Shown here in pieces: positions 34,801 through 49,080 of a DNA stretch of 64,000 nt. Under the pieces are notes generated by a model. That model searched no databases. It was not told where the DNA came from and saw only the letters and a program-made list of their open reading frames with translations. The stretch's first letter is position 1, and each line of letters begins with the position of its first letter. Location of the stretch: positions 10,922,763 through 10,986,762 of the forward strand of contig JACBWW010000018.1 of assembly GCA_020086605.1 (NCBI GenBank), given 5' to 3'. Origin of the DNA: Lanius collurio. Lineage: Eukaryota; Chordata; Aves; Passeriformes; Laniidae. The position numbers and the translations under genes are program-made.

Positions 34801-37800
34801 AGAATGATGGTGTCTCACGGTGCCTGGGGATGTGAGCAGGTGAGGTACCCACAGCCCCCAGATGAGCAGGGTAATCTGTGTGTTTGTGCATCTGAGGGCA
34901 GTGCCTGGCCAAGGTGCAGCTCTGCAATGTCCCTCTGTGGCTGCTTGGATTCGGTGCTCTGCTGCAATTCCCTATGGTGCCTAGCATGGACTTTGGAGCA
35001 TTTGATACCTTGGGGATATTTGGGCCTTTTATAATTCTTGTACTATTAAACCTTGGCAGACACTGTGTTAAACTTCACTCCATTCCATTCCAGTGTCTCT
35101 GTTATCACCTTATACGTTTGCTTTATGATAATTCCTAAATTTGTCAATGGATTTTAAGGCCTTCCCACTCAGGAGACTATACTTCTCTCCAGACACTCAG
35201 CTTGCAGAGTTGAGCTGTGTTTTAATGGTATAATAAATCCTAATTTAGCACTCCCTCTTAAAACTGAAAAGAATTGCTATGGGCAAAAGGCAAAAATGCT
35301 GACTTTGTGCAAAACCTGTGCGTATTCTGGTAAGTTTTTAAATTATTGACAAGTTAAGATTGTACCAGTTCATTTATGCTGAAGAGGTATTATTTGTCTT
35401 TTGTAGCCAGAGCAATGTTCCATAAAAGTGTAAGGCAGCCTGAATTTCAGAATTGCTTCTTTGGCCAACTTGGAAAATGCACCTGTATGGATCCAGGTTC
35501 AGACCTTCCTGCCTTCAGCTCCTCCTAATTGCTAAACTCCCTTATGTTCATCAGAATTTGCTGGTGGTGAGAGGCTGCCAGATTTGATAGAAATAACCAG
35601 AAACCTGAAGTGAAGGGTGAGAAGTCTGTAACATGGACTTGTTGTAATGACTAATGAAGTCAGAATGACATTGACTCCTGTATGATAAATACCAGTGGGT
35701 CAAAATCTGAACACTACTGCACCCTAGGAAAATGCAGTTATATTTAAGAGACAGGAGAACAAAAAAAGCCTGAAATGTTCCTGTCAAGTCACATTTCTCT
35801 TACTGATGTTTACTCTTTCCTTGTTGTCTCTTCAGCTTTTCCTTTTTTATGCCTTTCCTTCTAAGCCTTGACAAGATAGGCAATATTGTTACATTGACAC
35901 ATTAGGATAGAATAAGAAACTTAAGAAAGCATTGTGTGAAAGTGGTTGTCAGCACAACTTTTTTTGTGTTCTTCTAGACTTTTAGTTAAAATATTAGGTA
36001 CTGGAAGCTTTCTTCTATCTCTTACCTCATAATTTAATTTACCAGTTTACCCTCTGGGGCCACTGCACCAGTTTTCTGTAGCTGTTCCTTTTCTCATTTC
36101 CTGACTTCTGTTTCACACTTGGACACCTGCATGAAAGAATAATCAGCAAAGCTGCCTGTAAGGGTTGTCCTGAATTGTCCTGCACCTGTCTGCCTTTGAT
36201 GGCATGTGCTAATGCAACAGGGGATGCATAGGGGATACACTGTGGGGCTGCTGAATGAATAATCGGATTTTGTGCAAGGTACTTCTTCATACTGTTGCCT
36301 TCTCATGTACTCAGCTTAGTTTTAGGAAAAGCAATCTATTCATAGTGGCATTCAAGAACATATTCAGTACTTAACCGAGTCAGAGTTTCAGTGATATGTT
36401 TTTTTTCCTAAATTATACCAAATTATATAAATTACTTACACATGGCTTTGGAACATAAGTCACTTTTTTTGAGAAGTTAGCCTTGTAAAATAAACAAGAT
36501 GAAATCCCTGAGGTAAAAAAACCCCACAATTGTTTTCTACATTTTAAGCACAGGATTCTACTGCTGTCAGACCATCTTCTCCAATAAAAAGCTCTGCGGT
36601 GAGTTCAAATATATATATATTTCACTTTTCCCTAACTTCATCTTGGTCATTTGGGGAACTTGGAATTCACACTCCTCATTGGAAAACTTTTAAACCTTTT
36701 GGCGGAATGGCAGAGGGCTGCAGGCCAGGAGACCTGAACACAGCTCTTTTGTCTCTTGTAGTCTGAGGAAATGCACTTTCACATCAGGCTTTTTTTTCCG
36801 GGATGGAAGTGGATTTGAAGTCAAAGTGACATTCTTGGAAGTTTCTCCCATTGCAGCAGGCTCTGGAGGCTCTGTGTTTGTCCGGGTGATGAACTCTGAG
36901 TGGCACTAAAGTTGTGAGCACAGCCCTGGTGTTCCACTGGAGAGGTTTGAGGCTGAGCACACACTTATTGAACAGTGTTTACTCACTTGGCAGTGTTGCC
37001 AGTCAAAGATCATCCCATCCCAGTACTTGCCTTTTATGCTAAAATTTACTACTAAACAGTTCTACTTCTAACTCTGACTTTTCTCTGGTAACCAAAATGA
37101 ATACTTTAAAATCCTTATCAATATAATGAATCTCATTCTCATATAAAGCGGACTTTTATTAGAAAACTGTAGTCATATGTCTTTTCTTACTCAAGGCAGA
37201 TGGTTCTGCAAGTACAGACAAGATGAATGTGTTTCATTCTGCCTGGGATTCTGTGTGTTCCTTATTTCTCACAGATCCTTCACTTTTAGGATGGACATTG
37301 GTTTAATCAGAGCAGTGCTGCCAGTCATACTTAGTTATTTTTGGAGACATAACCTTGACTAGTAATTAATTATGGCCTGAAATTGTTACTGAATTCCAGT
37401 TCAGGGCCTATAGTAATATATATTCTTATCTTATTTCACATACTGTTCCTATACCCTAGTCAAACGTACATGATTGTCTCTAGTAGTCTGATATTCGTGG
37501 CAGGAGTCTTTGAAGATTTAAGGTTAGGATCCTTGTCAGCTCCTGGACTAATGCCATATTATCTGAGAGAACTGCTCAGCAGCTTATAATATCAATGCTC
37601 CCTGTGCTTTTAGTCCTCAAATCCCTACATATTGCATAAGGTAAATATTCTTCTCCTCATCTTTTGGGAGAACAAACAGAAGAACAGCAGCAATGCCATT
37701 TGCAAAAATGTAGCACCTTTCTGACTGTCTCGAGTCAGGAAGTCACACTTAGTCCTTATTCCCCCTTTATTTGGTGGAGGAATTCTCTGTGCTTACTGGT

Positions 37801-40800
37801 TCAGTGCTGCAAAAGAAGCAGTAGTAATACTGTCCTTGTTTTCTGCCCTCCATTTAGTCAGAGATTTACCCATCTGGCCGGAGTTTCTTTCCTTCTAACT
37901 GCAAGCAGACTGCAGCCTTCACAGGAGAGTAAATGCCTTTTTATTCTTCTGTGTGAGTTTATCTCAGTTTCCAACCTATGAATAAAAACATTAGTTGGGA
38001 AAATGAAAGATTTTCTTATTGATAAACCATGAAATTAAGCTCTTATTTGATCTTTGCTGGAAACCACCATACACACAGGCTTCTCTGTTCAGAGAAATAA
38101 GAAGATTAGTTGCATTAAACATCTAGAAAATAAAACAAAAGCCATGACCATTTTTTCTGGGAAATAATGGTGTCAGGTTATGCTTTATCAGTAAAATTTA
38201 GCTATGCATTATATTGAAAATAAAACCTTTTAAGGGATCTTGTGAGGAATAATTAAATAGATGAAAAGTGGCATTGTTGAAAATATTCAACAGAGATTTT
38301 TGTCAGTCATGGGCAGATCCAAAAGCTGTTGAAGTCAACGGAAGGCCTTACAGGGATTTAAGCTGGCCTTCCTATCCCCCACAGAACCACAAGTGTGCTG
38401 CATGGAGGCTGTGTTGGTTTTCTCTACCATGTCAAATAGTAGGTGAATGTTTGTAAGTCAGAGCAAGAATCAAATAAGTTTATAAACCAAGTCTCACTGT
38501 CAGTTATGACTTAATGCCAAATTTTGGATAGATTTGGATGTCTAAAGACCAGCTAAAGAACACACTGGGCTTTCCCAAATCATGCAAATGCCTTCCTGCA
38601 TGGTCCAATGGGCTGCAGATCTATGCATTGAATGCTACCAGTACATTCAAAATTGGGCTCCAACATAAATGCCAATTGGATTTTAGAAAGGATATTTTGG
38701 CCTTAAAGTCACTGAGGTGCTATTGCAAATGCTACCAAAGAAAGCAGCTTCTCATACTAGAATATTTTTAGATTATCAGTAACTGCAATATGCAAATTTC
38801 AGTAAGACCAGGACCCGTCTCAGTTATGAGTGGTCAGCAATGATTCTGGAATATATGAATATAAAATTATAGGACTTATAAATCATACCAAGCAGAAATT
38901 ATTTCTTCTACTTTGTTAAATATAATTATTATCCTGAATGAATTATGCCCTAAGAAAAAGATTAAATATTTTAAAAGGTCTTGGAAAAAGACTGCAAAAA
39001 ATATTAACAAGAAAGATGTTAGTGCCATGAGAAAATAGCAAACTTGCTACTTGATACTTGAAGCAGAATAAATTGTTTTTCCTCACAATAGTTTTGGCTC
39101 ACAATACTGATGATAATGGAAACATACCTACACAGTGCAACTTAGAAGTTATGTAAACTCAGATTTTAACTTATCTTGAAAAATGTCCTGGGAAAAGTCT
39201 AAGTCATGGAATTCTTAATTAAGAAGCAAGCAAAAAAGATAATATTTCTGAGGTGGTATTTGCAGGTTTTCAGAAGTGCTTCATTAGCCAAGAGCTGAAA
39301 ATTTGGAATCTGTGAAGCCAGAGTGTGTAATACAATGCCACCATTTGTGGGAACTGTGTTTGTGTGTTATTAGATATTCCCAAAAGACTCCTGGCTATAA
39401 AGTCAGAAGTTAAATAGAGAGTCACTGTAAAAGCAATTTAATGTTTAAAACTGTGGAATAAGAAACAAGAACTGTCAAATGCCAAGAAAAGTGAAAGTAC
39501 CTTTTAAAAGTCATTTTCAGGCATATTCTAAGACTTTTGAATGCTGTCTCAAACCCCATAATTTGAGATGCAGTCTAATTGTCTTTATCTTTCATTGTGG
39601 ACCTATGCAGTTAGAAGATCTTTGCTTCCAGGCAGTGTGTGGAATTTACTAGTCAAATTAATGACTCAGGGAACATTAAAGACTCTGTAAATCAACACTA
39701 TTGTTAGTAAGCAAAAGTATGTATTTAAGCTTTCTGAAATGTCTTTATTCTTGAGAGAAACATTTTACAATGGGAGCCTCATTTTCCAGTATGTGGATTT
39801 AGCAGTGCATATTTAGTAAAGTTAGCATAATTAATGCAATGTAGCTGACGAAGTTGATGCACTCATACAGTGTCAGGCCTGTGGTGAAGTTGTGAGAACA
39901 ATGAGTATATAACTTCACATGTCACTAGGAGTAGAGTACTTCCCTGAAAAAGCTGATTAATGAAGTAGAGGCTGTCTTGCCACTATCTCAAATATATAAT
40001 CTAAAAAGAAGCAAGCACTAGGAAAGCACTGCAGCCCCCAGCTGCCCATAAAGTGGCAGCTTGTCTGCTTGAAAGGGTAGTTAAAAGGTTGAGTTCTGTG
40101 CACAGTCCTAATGTTACCTGTTAGCATTCCTCAGCAATAACTGTGTTTAAACACAGCAGAGTGACTGGGAAAGTGAGTACAAATCACCTCTGCTAGGGAA
40201 GGGTTGTCTTTGGACCTCAGAGGTAAGGAATGGAACTAATTTATGCTCATTTTTCTTTTATCTCTTTTCTTTCCTTTGAGGAAAGGAAAATGAAAGAAGA
40301 CCACATTCAGTAAGTGTGGAACTAAATAACCAGTGACTGTTTGGCTGTAAAATTCAATCAACTGTGGTCTTATACTGACTGTGCTTACAAGATATTTTAT
40401 TGTTGGCAGTAGAAACAACTATCTGGTCAAGTTAATTAAAAATAGGTTTAAAGCCTCACATAAGCTTTCTGTTTCTCCCATACAAAATCTTAAATTAGTC
40501 TTAAAGGATCCTGCTGAAATCTTGATCATTTGTTTCTTAGCATCTGAATAGCCATTAACTGGTGGCTGGAAGATCTGTGATGAACAGAAAATGGCTTGGG
40601 TTAAGAACTGGCTAAAAAATTACAAGTATGGGGAAACATGAACATCCAAGTCTTTATTAACATCAGAGGAAACAGTGCAGAGTGCCCAGAGATAGCTGTG
40701 GAGGTTGCCAGAGCCTCCTGTAGGTACCAGTAACCTCTGTGGGCTTTTCTGCTTGAGGAGCGGCAAAGTGGTGGAAAGTTACCCATAGTTTGAGAGCATT

Positions 40801-43003
40801 TTGCCTGTGAAAATAGTGAGGTTTTACTCACACAAAATCTAAACACCAAATCTGCAATTTAATCTGACGTGTATCTGATTTTCATCCATAATCAAGCAGT
40901 AGAAGTGCATGTGTCTTTTGCCTTTCTGTATCCATTATCCATGAGGAAACTGAAGAGAGCCAATCTGACTATGGAGATGGAGTTGTAATTAAAGCATGGT
41001 GATTTCCACTGTCACTTATTCAACGCAGGCTGGAGGATGCAGCTCCTCTAATGCACCACTTTCCTATCTGGGGCACAAGAACAAACACAATATTTATCTT
41101 TAGCAGTGGCTGGCAGCATTGCAGCTTGTGCCTGCACTGCAGTTATCTTTAGGCTTTGTCACAGAAATGACCTCCCTAATATCCCAGACATCCTTTCCTT
41201 AAGGGTAGGGTAGAACTGGATGTCTCCAAAATAAAATAATCACGTGTATTATCTAATTCTGCAGGCAGCTGAAGGGAGTATATTTGTACCCTCCAAAATG
41301 TTCTTCTCTATGTAAATTGAACTAGGTTGACAGAATCACTAAAAGCTAAAATGTGATGCAGTTGCTGCTTAGCTGTGTGAAGGAACATCACAAAAATGCT
41401 TTAGAACAGCAAGTGAAATAGTTAAGATTTTAGAAGAAATGCTTACTTCAAATATAATGTACTTAGAGACTTAGCTAAACTTTGCTTTTTCATTGTGAAA
41501 AATACTCTAAAATCTTTAATAACTTCAAAGGTTGAGGGCTTCATTTTTACAGTAGCAAAGTGCTGACTGAGCCTTTCCTCAGAACGAGCTCAAAAGCAAG
41601 ACCACTACTTTCTTTGATCAGAGACATCTCCTTAATTATATTATGGTTCTAGTGAAGTCTGCATTGCCTTGATAACTGCAACTGGTAAGTTTTACCCTTC
41701 TGTTCCTCCATCATACTATAAAAAATAAACACTCTCCACTTATGAGTTGATAAATTATTTCCTGCATCGCATGTCCTCTGATTTCTGGTTAGAAGATCAA
41801 GGATTTCAGTATATTGTTGGAAAGCCTTCAATCCTACACATTTTAGCAGAAAACAGGAAAGGAAAACAGCCCTTCTGAGGTGGTGTGCACCTGGGTTAAC
41901 CACTTCAAATTTCTGAAACCTGCAAACTAGAGAATGTATTGTTGTTTTATTTAATAACTAACAACTGTGCTCAAGTCTAGCAGGTCATGGCCATATTCAC
42001 CAACAAAGGATTACATTGGCACGAGAAGGGAGAAAATGAACCCTGCTGAGAAAAAGAGAACAGAAGAGTGCTATTATGTACAATTTAATGCCCTTGCTGG
42101 GACTAAATACCTGCCAAGGGGTTGCTTGCTTCTGTAATCCTCAAAAAACCCACAAAATGCTCCACCTTTTATGATTGTGAGTTAGGTAAAAGGAGGTGCT
42201 GATGAACTATTGATCTCTTCTTTTCAGCAGATCACTTCCTTTCAGGTAAGACTGAACACAGTGGAAGGCTTTAGACAAGCCAAACTGGGCTCAAATTCTG
42301 TCTGCTGTGCCAGAGGAGAAAAGATGTGAAGCATCACAGATCTTCACATAAATAATGGAGGTCCAAAAATTTGCAATTGTTAGCATGTGTCTGTCTGGGA
42401 TGTCACCTGCTCTGAGACAACTGCCTGAGCTGTCCACAGGGACCTTAGCAGCACATTCCCTGCTCTGTCCTGGTACCATGTTTGTACCTATCCTGTCTTT
42501 ACACCATTTCCCACTTGTTTTCAGCCTTCCCTTCTAAATTGTATCCTTTCTACTTCAATCTTTCTCACAAAAACTTTGTTTTTCTTCCTCCTGTGACTAT
42601 AAAATCTTTCTAACTTCTTGCCTTTCCAAATTGTCCCAGATCTTTTCTTCTGAATTACACAGCTCACTCTTGTCTTCAGAGCCAAAGCTACAGAAACATA
42701 GGAGGAATTTCTTTTTTCTTGTTTCTCAAGTATGGTGTTAAATTAACTATGGCAATTGTGCAATTACAGAAAAAAAACCTTTCTTTAATTCAGGCCAGAT
42801 ATTGCATATTCAAAGCATTTTACTGTCAGTCTGTACCAAAAGTCTCAGCTGTTCATGTGGGAACTGGAATTCTGGAAGCTTATATTTTAAACAAATTTGG
42901 GAGAATTTTCACACCATGACACTGCAGTGATATTTTCCTTCTGCCAAATTTCCATTTCTTATTCTCTAGCTTGCAGGTATCAAAATTCTTAAATGAAATG
43001 TTA

Positions 43004-43027
43004 TTTTTTCTTTCTTTCTTTTTTTTT
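43004..43027. repeat. Pyrimidine tract with CTTT units
   Basis: A 24-base uninterrupted pyrimidine run with three CTTT-like units followed by a T run. It is simple sequence. Confidence 0.8.
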
Positions 43028-46000
43028 GAATGGTAAATCATTATTCACTTGCATCTTTCTTGAAATTGGCTCAGTTGTTTAAGCTGACGCTTTCCAAAAT
43101 CTTTCAGCTTGAGGCAAGCACCCAGCAGCACAGGAAATCCCTCAGAATGGTCAACACTGGCAAAGTTATAAACAACTAAAAATAGGTCTTATCATGGAAG
43201 GCTTTGAATATGCTGACTGTAAGAGGTACTGTCAGCTCTGCATGTAAGAGACAGAACAGAGAGCCTGGCTTTCTTTAGAGGTACTTTGGCAAAGACTTGC
43301 TCATCTCCTGAGGCAGTTCACATACACTGTTTCTGGGCAGGATTCCAAACAGAAAGTGGAGTAAATGCTACTCCACAAGCCAGGACAGGATTGAAAAACT
43401 GGCTCTGTAGCCCTTTCTCTCAGAGCAATAAGCAAAAATGTTCATGTGAGACTGTGGTTTGTATCCTCCTTACAGATCCCAGAGACTACTGTCTCCAGCT
43501 GGTCATCACCACCTCCTTTGGAGTTCATGGCTCTGTTGATTTGCCAATTGCAGTAAAAGTGCTTGGTTAGATCAGAGGATTCAATCTTATACACAAAGGC
43601 AAAAAAAATCCATCAAAAAACTGGTGAAAGTTTGTTTTTTTTTTCTGGAAGGACAATGGCATAGTTGCCATATTCTGGTGCAGGGGCCAGTTTACTACTA
43701 GTTTGCTTTAAAGAATTTGTTCTTATGGAAATGTTAATGTTACTCAGCTCATCTTCAAGTGCCAATAGATCAAGCACTGGGGTGTTCTTAACCTCAGCTC
43801 TGCTGCACGAGATCAATATGAGCCAATGGTTTTCTGATTAGCTCTAAATTGATTGACCTTAATCCAAGAGTCATGTTCCTCCCTAGTAACAGTAATCCCT
43901 CAGGAATTTCATGGCTTCCTCAATGATAGATGACATAATAATCTTCATTACCTTCTTTTTATTTTGAACTGTTTCTCCATGCAAGTCATGCCTTATCCTT
44001 ATTGCTTCACTTTGGACTTGGTAGCATCATTATTAAGATGAGTTAATTAATTTGGAAAACTTTTTATGTAAAAACCTGTAATTATTACTTCAGTGGCATG
44101 AAAAAAATTCATTTTTTTAATATTCATCATCTCAGTAAATCCAGTTTCTATAAAAAGAATGTGGTGTGCCATTTTGGATTGGGGATGACAGGATAAGACT
44201 ATACTTTTTTCTTCTAGAACTAGGTCTCTTGAGAAAAAAAATCTCTCAGATCAAAATCAAACCTGTAAATGTGCCAATGACTCCAGAAGACTTTTTCTTT
44301 TGTAATGGAATTTTATCAGCTATGCTCTGCTTATGCATAAAAGACTTTCTCTGATCCCTCTTAGCTCTGTAAACCTCACCTAAATCTGAAAGCCAGGGTG
44401 GATACTTTCCAACCTCACTGCTGTTTGCAAGAGCACCACAGGCTAAATGATGCCATCATCAAAATTTTTTTTGCCCCCCTTTGTTTCTTTCTTAAGAGAC
44501 AACTTTGAATAAACTTGTCCAAACCTATCAGCTTTCAGCAGGATTTGCAGAGGTGTAACTGAGGACAGTCTGGCCTGGAGCAGTTTATGTTCTGCAGGTG
44601 ACAGCCCATGACAACACACATAACCAACACATGACCTGAACATCTCTGTCTTTTACTGTGCCTTTTAAGTCTCACAAAATGAAACACTTATTACTGCTTC
44701 AGTACAATTGCATTGTTTTCATACAAGTGGAATAAATATTAATTCACTGTAACCAAAAAAATTCTCTTCCTGTTCTAGATCAATTTCCTGCCAGCAGAAA
44801 ATTGCTACGTACCAACTTCGGTGTTTTGGCTAGTGCAGTTTTAAATTCTCCAAGAAATAGGAGATCCATTGTTGCTATTTAAAGACTATTTCATTTTAGT
44901 AGCTTCTACTAAGGACTAAGGGAAATTTGCAGCTTCCCTATTTTTTAACTTTACATTAGCAAAACCTGTTCTTGTCACAGGGATTAATGAACTAAAGAAG
45001 TTTCATTCTCTGTTCTCAGCTCCAATTACAGTTAAAGCGCAGCAGTTTGGTGTTCCTGGGTGCTCACAGGAATCAAACATCTTTAAGAGGTATGGAACAC
45101 CTACGAAATGTGTTTGTCTGTGTTTTATTCTCTGTAATCCATCTATTGTACTCATTTAGAGCACAGCTGGCTGAGAAACTGGCTTTTGATCCCAGACTGG
45201 CTTTTTGGGACTGCCTCATCAGACAGCTTGGGATGTGTTTGGAGTTACCCCAGTGATGCAATTATGCTGTAGGTGACTGAATTAATACCTGGGAAATAAA
45301 AACTGTTTCAAATACAGATACTATAGGGCTGCAGGTTTTGATGGGAGAGGAAGATGGTGGTAGTTTGTGCTTGCAGAATCAGCTGTGCTAGAGGAGGGGT
45401 TAACACCTTTGTGACTGTGGCAGCTGTGTAGCTGATTCTTGTGAATTGGGAGATTTTTTTGTGATCAAGTAGGTTTAAATTGTGCCCACGTAATTAAGAA
45501 GCTTTTCTGGTGGCTGCCTAAAAGGAGTTCATTTCTGCCTTGTCCTAGCTCTAGCTCTCTGTTGTTTAAGAATAATATATTAGATAAATCAGAATACCGA
45601 GCTGCAGGTAAGTCCAAGAATGATTTTTGTCTTTTGCTGTTGTGAGAGGTGATTCATATGTGTGCACATTGAACGTTTTGGGGTGAAATCCCTGGAGCTA
45701 AGACCAACTGGTAGAAAGCACTGGAAGCCTGTTGATGTGGGCCTCCCCAGCTCACAGCTGGTGTCTGCCTGGGCCTTTCTCCCACTCATTTGAAGTTCAG
45801 CCCAGGGGTAGGAAAGTATGTTGGACGCTGGCTCCTCCTGAGTTTTACCTGGCTGAGCAGTCCTGATAGCAACTTGGAGATGTTGCCTAAACCCTGGCAG
45901 AGATAGCTGCTGGGGTCACCCAAGGAACTAACTGCTTTTGTCTGGGCTGTGTGTGACTTTTGGCATTTGCTGCCCTTGGCGTGGGGAAGTGGTGTCGGTG

Positions 46001-46578
46001 TGTTCTGCTGCTGTGGCTTTCTTGGTCTGTCTGCAGGGAGGCTGAACTAGAGCTTAACCCTAGTGCTGAGGTGAATCTTATTACTGAGGTCTACATTAAT
46101 CTCTCTGACAAGCGTGCTGTACACCTCAGTACATTTCTACTGGATCCAAATGAATTATTTTTTCCTATGGACAGTAATCTGCTTTAAATATAGCAAGTAC
46201 CTACACAGCACATGAAAACACAAGCAGGAACTTATGCTAGCATGCTTCAGCTATATATTAGTGGGATAGTTCTTCCTAAAAAGCTAGCTCAGCAAATAGG
46301 AAAGAAATGATGTTTTGTCAATCCTGTACTGGATCTGTCAACCCTTATTATATGTGTAAGGTTGTGTAAATAATAAATCAGGAGCAAGTAAATTGTATGA
46401 AGGCAGAAAGCCAGTCAATAATTTCCAATAATCTCATTATGCTTGACAATATCTTTAGAAACTGCTTCTGTTATTATGGGGATGAAGGGAATCTTCCTAG
46501 TGCAGTACTTACCAGCTGCTGTGCTTTTAGAGGTCAAATAAAATGGTACTAGGTTTGAAAGAGAAACATCTAATTTTT

Positions 46579-46597
46579 AAAAATAAAAAAAAAAAAA
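46579..46597. repeat. A-rich run
   Basis: A5-T-A13, broken by a single T. It could be the tail of an old retroposed copy, but the sequence to its left is not recognisable as a transcript or repeat. Confidence 0.7.
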
Positions 46598-48295
46598 TTA
46601 AGGAAATGAGTAAATCTGACAAACATGGTAGTGGTTTGAGAACAGAGCATGTAGTAGCATTTGTTAGGCTTCACAGAAGAAGAAAATCAATTTGCCTTCT
46701 GGAAGGGTGGTTATTATCTCTGATGTGCACACTTACTGCCCATGTCAGCTCATCACTTCTGGGGTGTCTTGGTTAAAGATACTATAATCTTTAATGAATC
46801 TTAGTTCGTTTCTTCAAATGATCTCAAAGTCAATTACTATTTAAAATACACAATAGATGCAGTTCTGTTTTACATTAAAGAAGATTGATCTCATTCCACC
46901 AGTTTAAAAGGTCTACCAGCGAGCATGTTTTATAGGCTGTGTAGAAAAACCTGGATCAGTAAATCCAAAAGGCATATGTTCTTTTTGCCTTTCCAGTCTT
47001 TCTTTCTCGAGATCTAATCTGGGCTGGTTACTGTCCTGCCTGTATGTTGGTTGTTCAACTGGATGGATGTATTATGGAACTACCTTTAAGTTAAATTATG
47101 AAATATAAGGTAAAATTGGTCCGTGTAAAGATCTTTTCTTCCTTGGTATTGCAGTGATTTTGTACTTTGGTACTAGACTGAGGTCAAATCATGTTCTGTA
47201 GGAGTATAGAATTTTTAATATTAAAAGAAAAAATCACAATGACAATTTAACTAAAATGTTTATTATTAACTTGGAAAAAGAGATAACTATGCTTTGCCTT
47301 TCCTATTGATCTTACAGAATATTTCACATTTTTCTATTAATCCACCTTCTCTTCAAAACTATGCTACTGAAGATTACAGGAATCCCAAGAGACACGTGAT
47401 TGGAGAATGCAATACTTTTTTTTTTTTTCAAGCTTCAGTTTGTTTTTTATCAGGGACAAAGTTTCTGGTTTATTTTAGGTAACACAGAACTGAAGGAGGA
47501 AATAAGGAAACGGCCCTCCTGCATATCAAACTAACTTAAAGTACGACAGAGTAAATCTGTATTTAACTACTTTGATGATTGACCCTCTTTATAACCTGTG
47601 ACAGCTTAATCTCACAAGCTATTTGTGCAATGGCTTTACTAGTTTCTAGTTTGGCAAAATACCCCGAAGACACAGCACTTAAAATTTCCAGTATGAGCTG
47701 AGTCAGCAGCTGCCTAGCTTGAAAGGCAGAGTGAACAGTTCAGCATATTTTCATCAACATAAACCAACTTTGAAGAAACCTCATGATCTTCTCAGAATTA
47801 TTTATTTTTCCAACTCAATTAGCCCTTTTTGCCTTGCTCTTTTCTCTGCCACACCTCTTAGCACTGTGTCTGCCTGTCTCCACATTACACGTGCCTGTGC
47901 AGCGCTGGTAGAGCTCTGTACCAGCAAAGGATGCTCCTTGACATGATTCCAATAAAAAAAAGTTACTAGCAGTGAGATTCTGGAGATGGATGATGAATTT
48001 TCCAGGACTAATTTTGACTTATTAGAATATGATAATTCACTGGTTGAGTAGGAAAAATGAATATTGCAGTAAATCCTTGGTTAAGCATATGTTTGTGTAA
48101 AAGCTTGTGGCTCAGGCATCCATTTGATCATCAGACACATCTAGGAGCAGTTTGTTTTAAAGCAAGGAGACTGTTTACTGAGCTTGGTCTGTCTGCAGCT
48201 TTTGGGCCTGTCCTTAAAGGGTACCACTTGTTTTCTCTGTACAGTCATTTGGACTGTGCTCTGGTCAACATTTACTGACTGTTCTGGCTGTTAAA

Positions 48296-49080
48296 GCTTT
48301 GCTTTTCCCACCCTTCTCTTCTAATCTGTATTTCTGGTTTTGTTTTTACTGTGTGTTCCTCCTTGGAATCCTGCTGGGCCAAGCAGCAGGCTTGGTGGTG
48401 CCGTGTTTCCCTTGCCCCAGCAGGGTCCTGTTCTGGGCACACAGGGACATTGTGGTGAGAGTGTCGTATGAGAGTGCAGGGAACCAAACCCAGCAGTCCA
48501 AGGGGTGGCATGGCTGGAAGAAGGTGAGAATGGGGAAGGAGAATGAGCGTGAGTGTCCTTCTGGCACTTGGCAGCCCTTCACACTTGTCCCATCTGGAGA
48601 GCCTCGTGCCCCAGGGAGGGCCATGGTCTGCCCTCCCCTGGGGGCTGTGTAAGATGCTGTTGCTGTGGAAACTGTCTGTGTATTCCGTGTGCCTGTGACA
48701 TTTGTGAGGGTGAGCAGAGTGTGATCTGGCAGCACAGCTCCAGGGGGACAAGTGCTGGGAGCTTTGATGAGGTCACGTCCCCTGCGCGGGGTCCTGCTTG
48801 TCACCGCTGTGACAGCCAGGGCTGCAGAGGGCAATGCATTGACTCCTCTGAGAGTGGTCAGGTGGTGTAGGTTTATCCTGGCTCTCCTTTGGAGCTGCTT
48901 TGCATTGTGATTGTGCTTTGGGTTTGCTTCTAAGTGGGCATAAAAGACACACAGTGTAGGTGACAGCATCCCTGAAACCCAAACCTCTCTGCCCTGGCCT
49001 GAGTCCCAGCCATGGGAGTTCTAGAGCGAGGCACAAACCACCCGGGTACCCCACTGGGATGACTGTTCTTTTCAACTAAA
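48296..49080. other. GC-rich island in gene desert, unidentified
   Basis: Composition rises sharply for about 700 bases. Frames open on both strands and in several phases, the longest being 207 codons on the minus strand (48346-48969). The overlap of many open frames is what GC-rich DNA gives by chance, and no translation resembles a known family, so I do not call a protein. Possible explanations are an unrecognised repeat, a CpG-type regulatory element or a non-coding RNA exon. Confidence 0.45.

Larger units (their letters stand above)
27131..48290. other. Intergenic gene desert, no gene seen
   Basis: About 21 kb of mostly AT-rich DNA. Homopolymer and pyrimidine tracts occur at 28816-28841 and 43004-43027, and an A-rich run at 46579-46597. 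A stretch at about 34.78-35.10 kb has a loosely LTR-like layout that I could not confirm. Open frames are at most about 147 codons, start in low-complexity sequence and resemble nothing known. Confidence 0.7.

Noticed and set aside
45604..45613. Perfect CAG|GTAAGT splice donor in the desert, hinting at a non-coding RNA exon (a similar one near 29524)
   Set aside because: About one such nine-base match is expected by chance in a window of this size, and no paired acceptor, promoter or polyadenylation context supports an exon.
48346..48969. 207-codon minus-strand frame as a protein gene
   Set aside because: It lies in GC-rich DNA where several overlapping frames on both strands are open at once; the translation resembles no family and has no supporting splice or conservation evidence.
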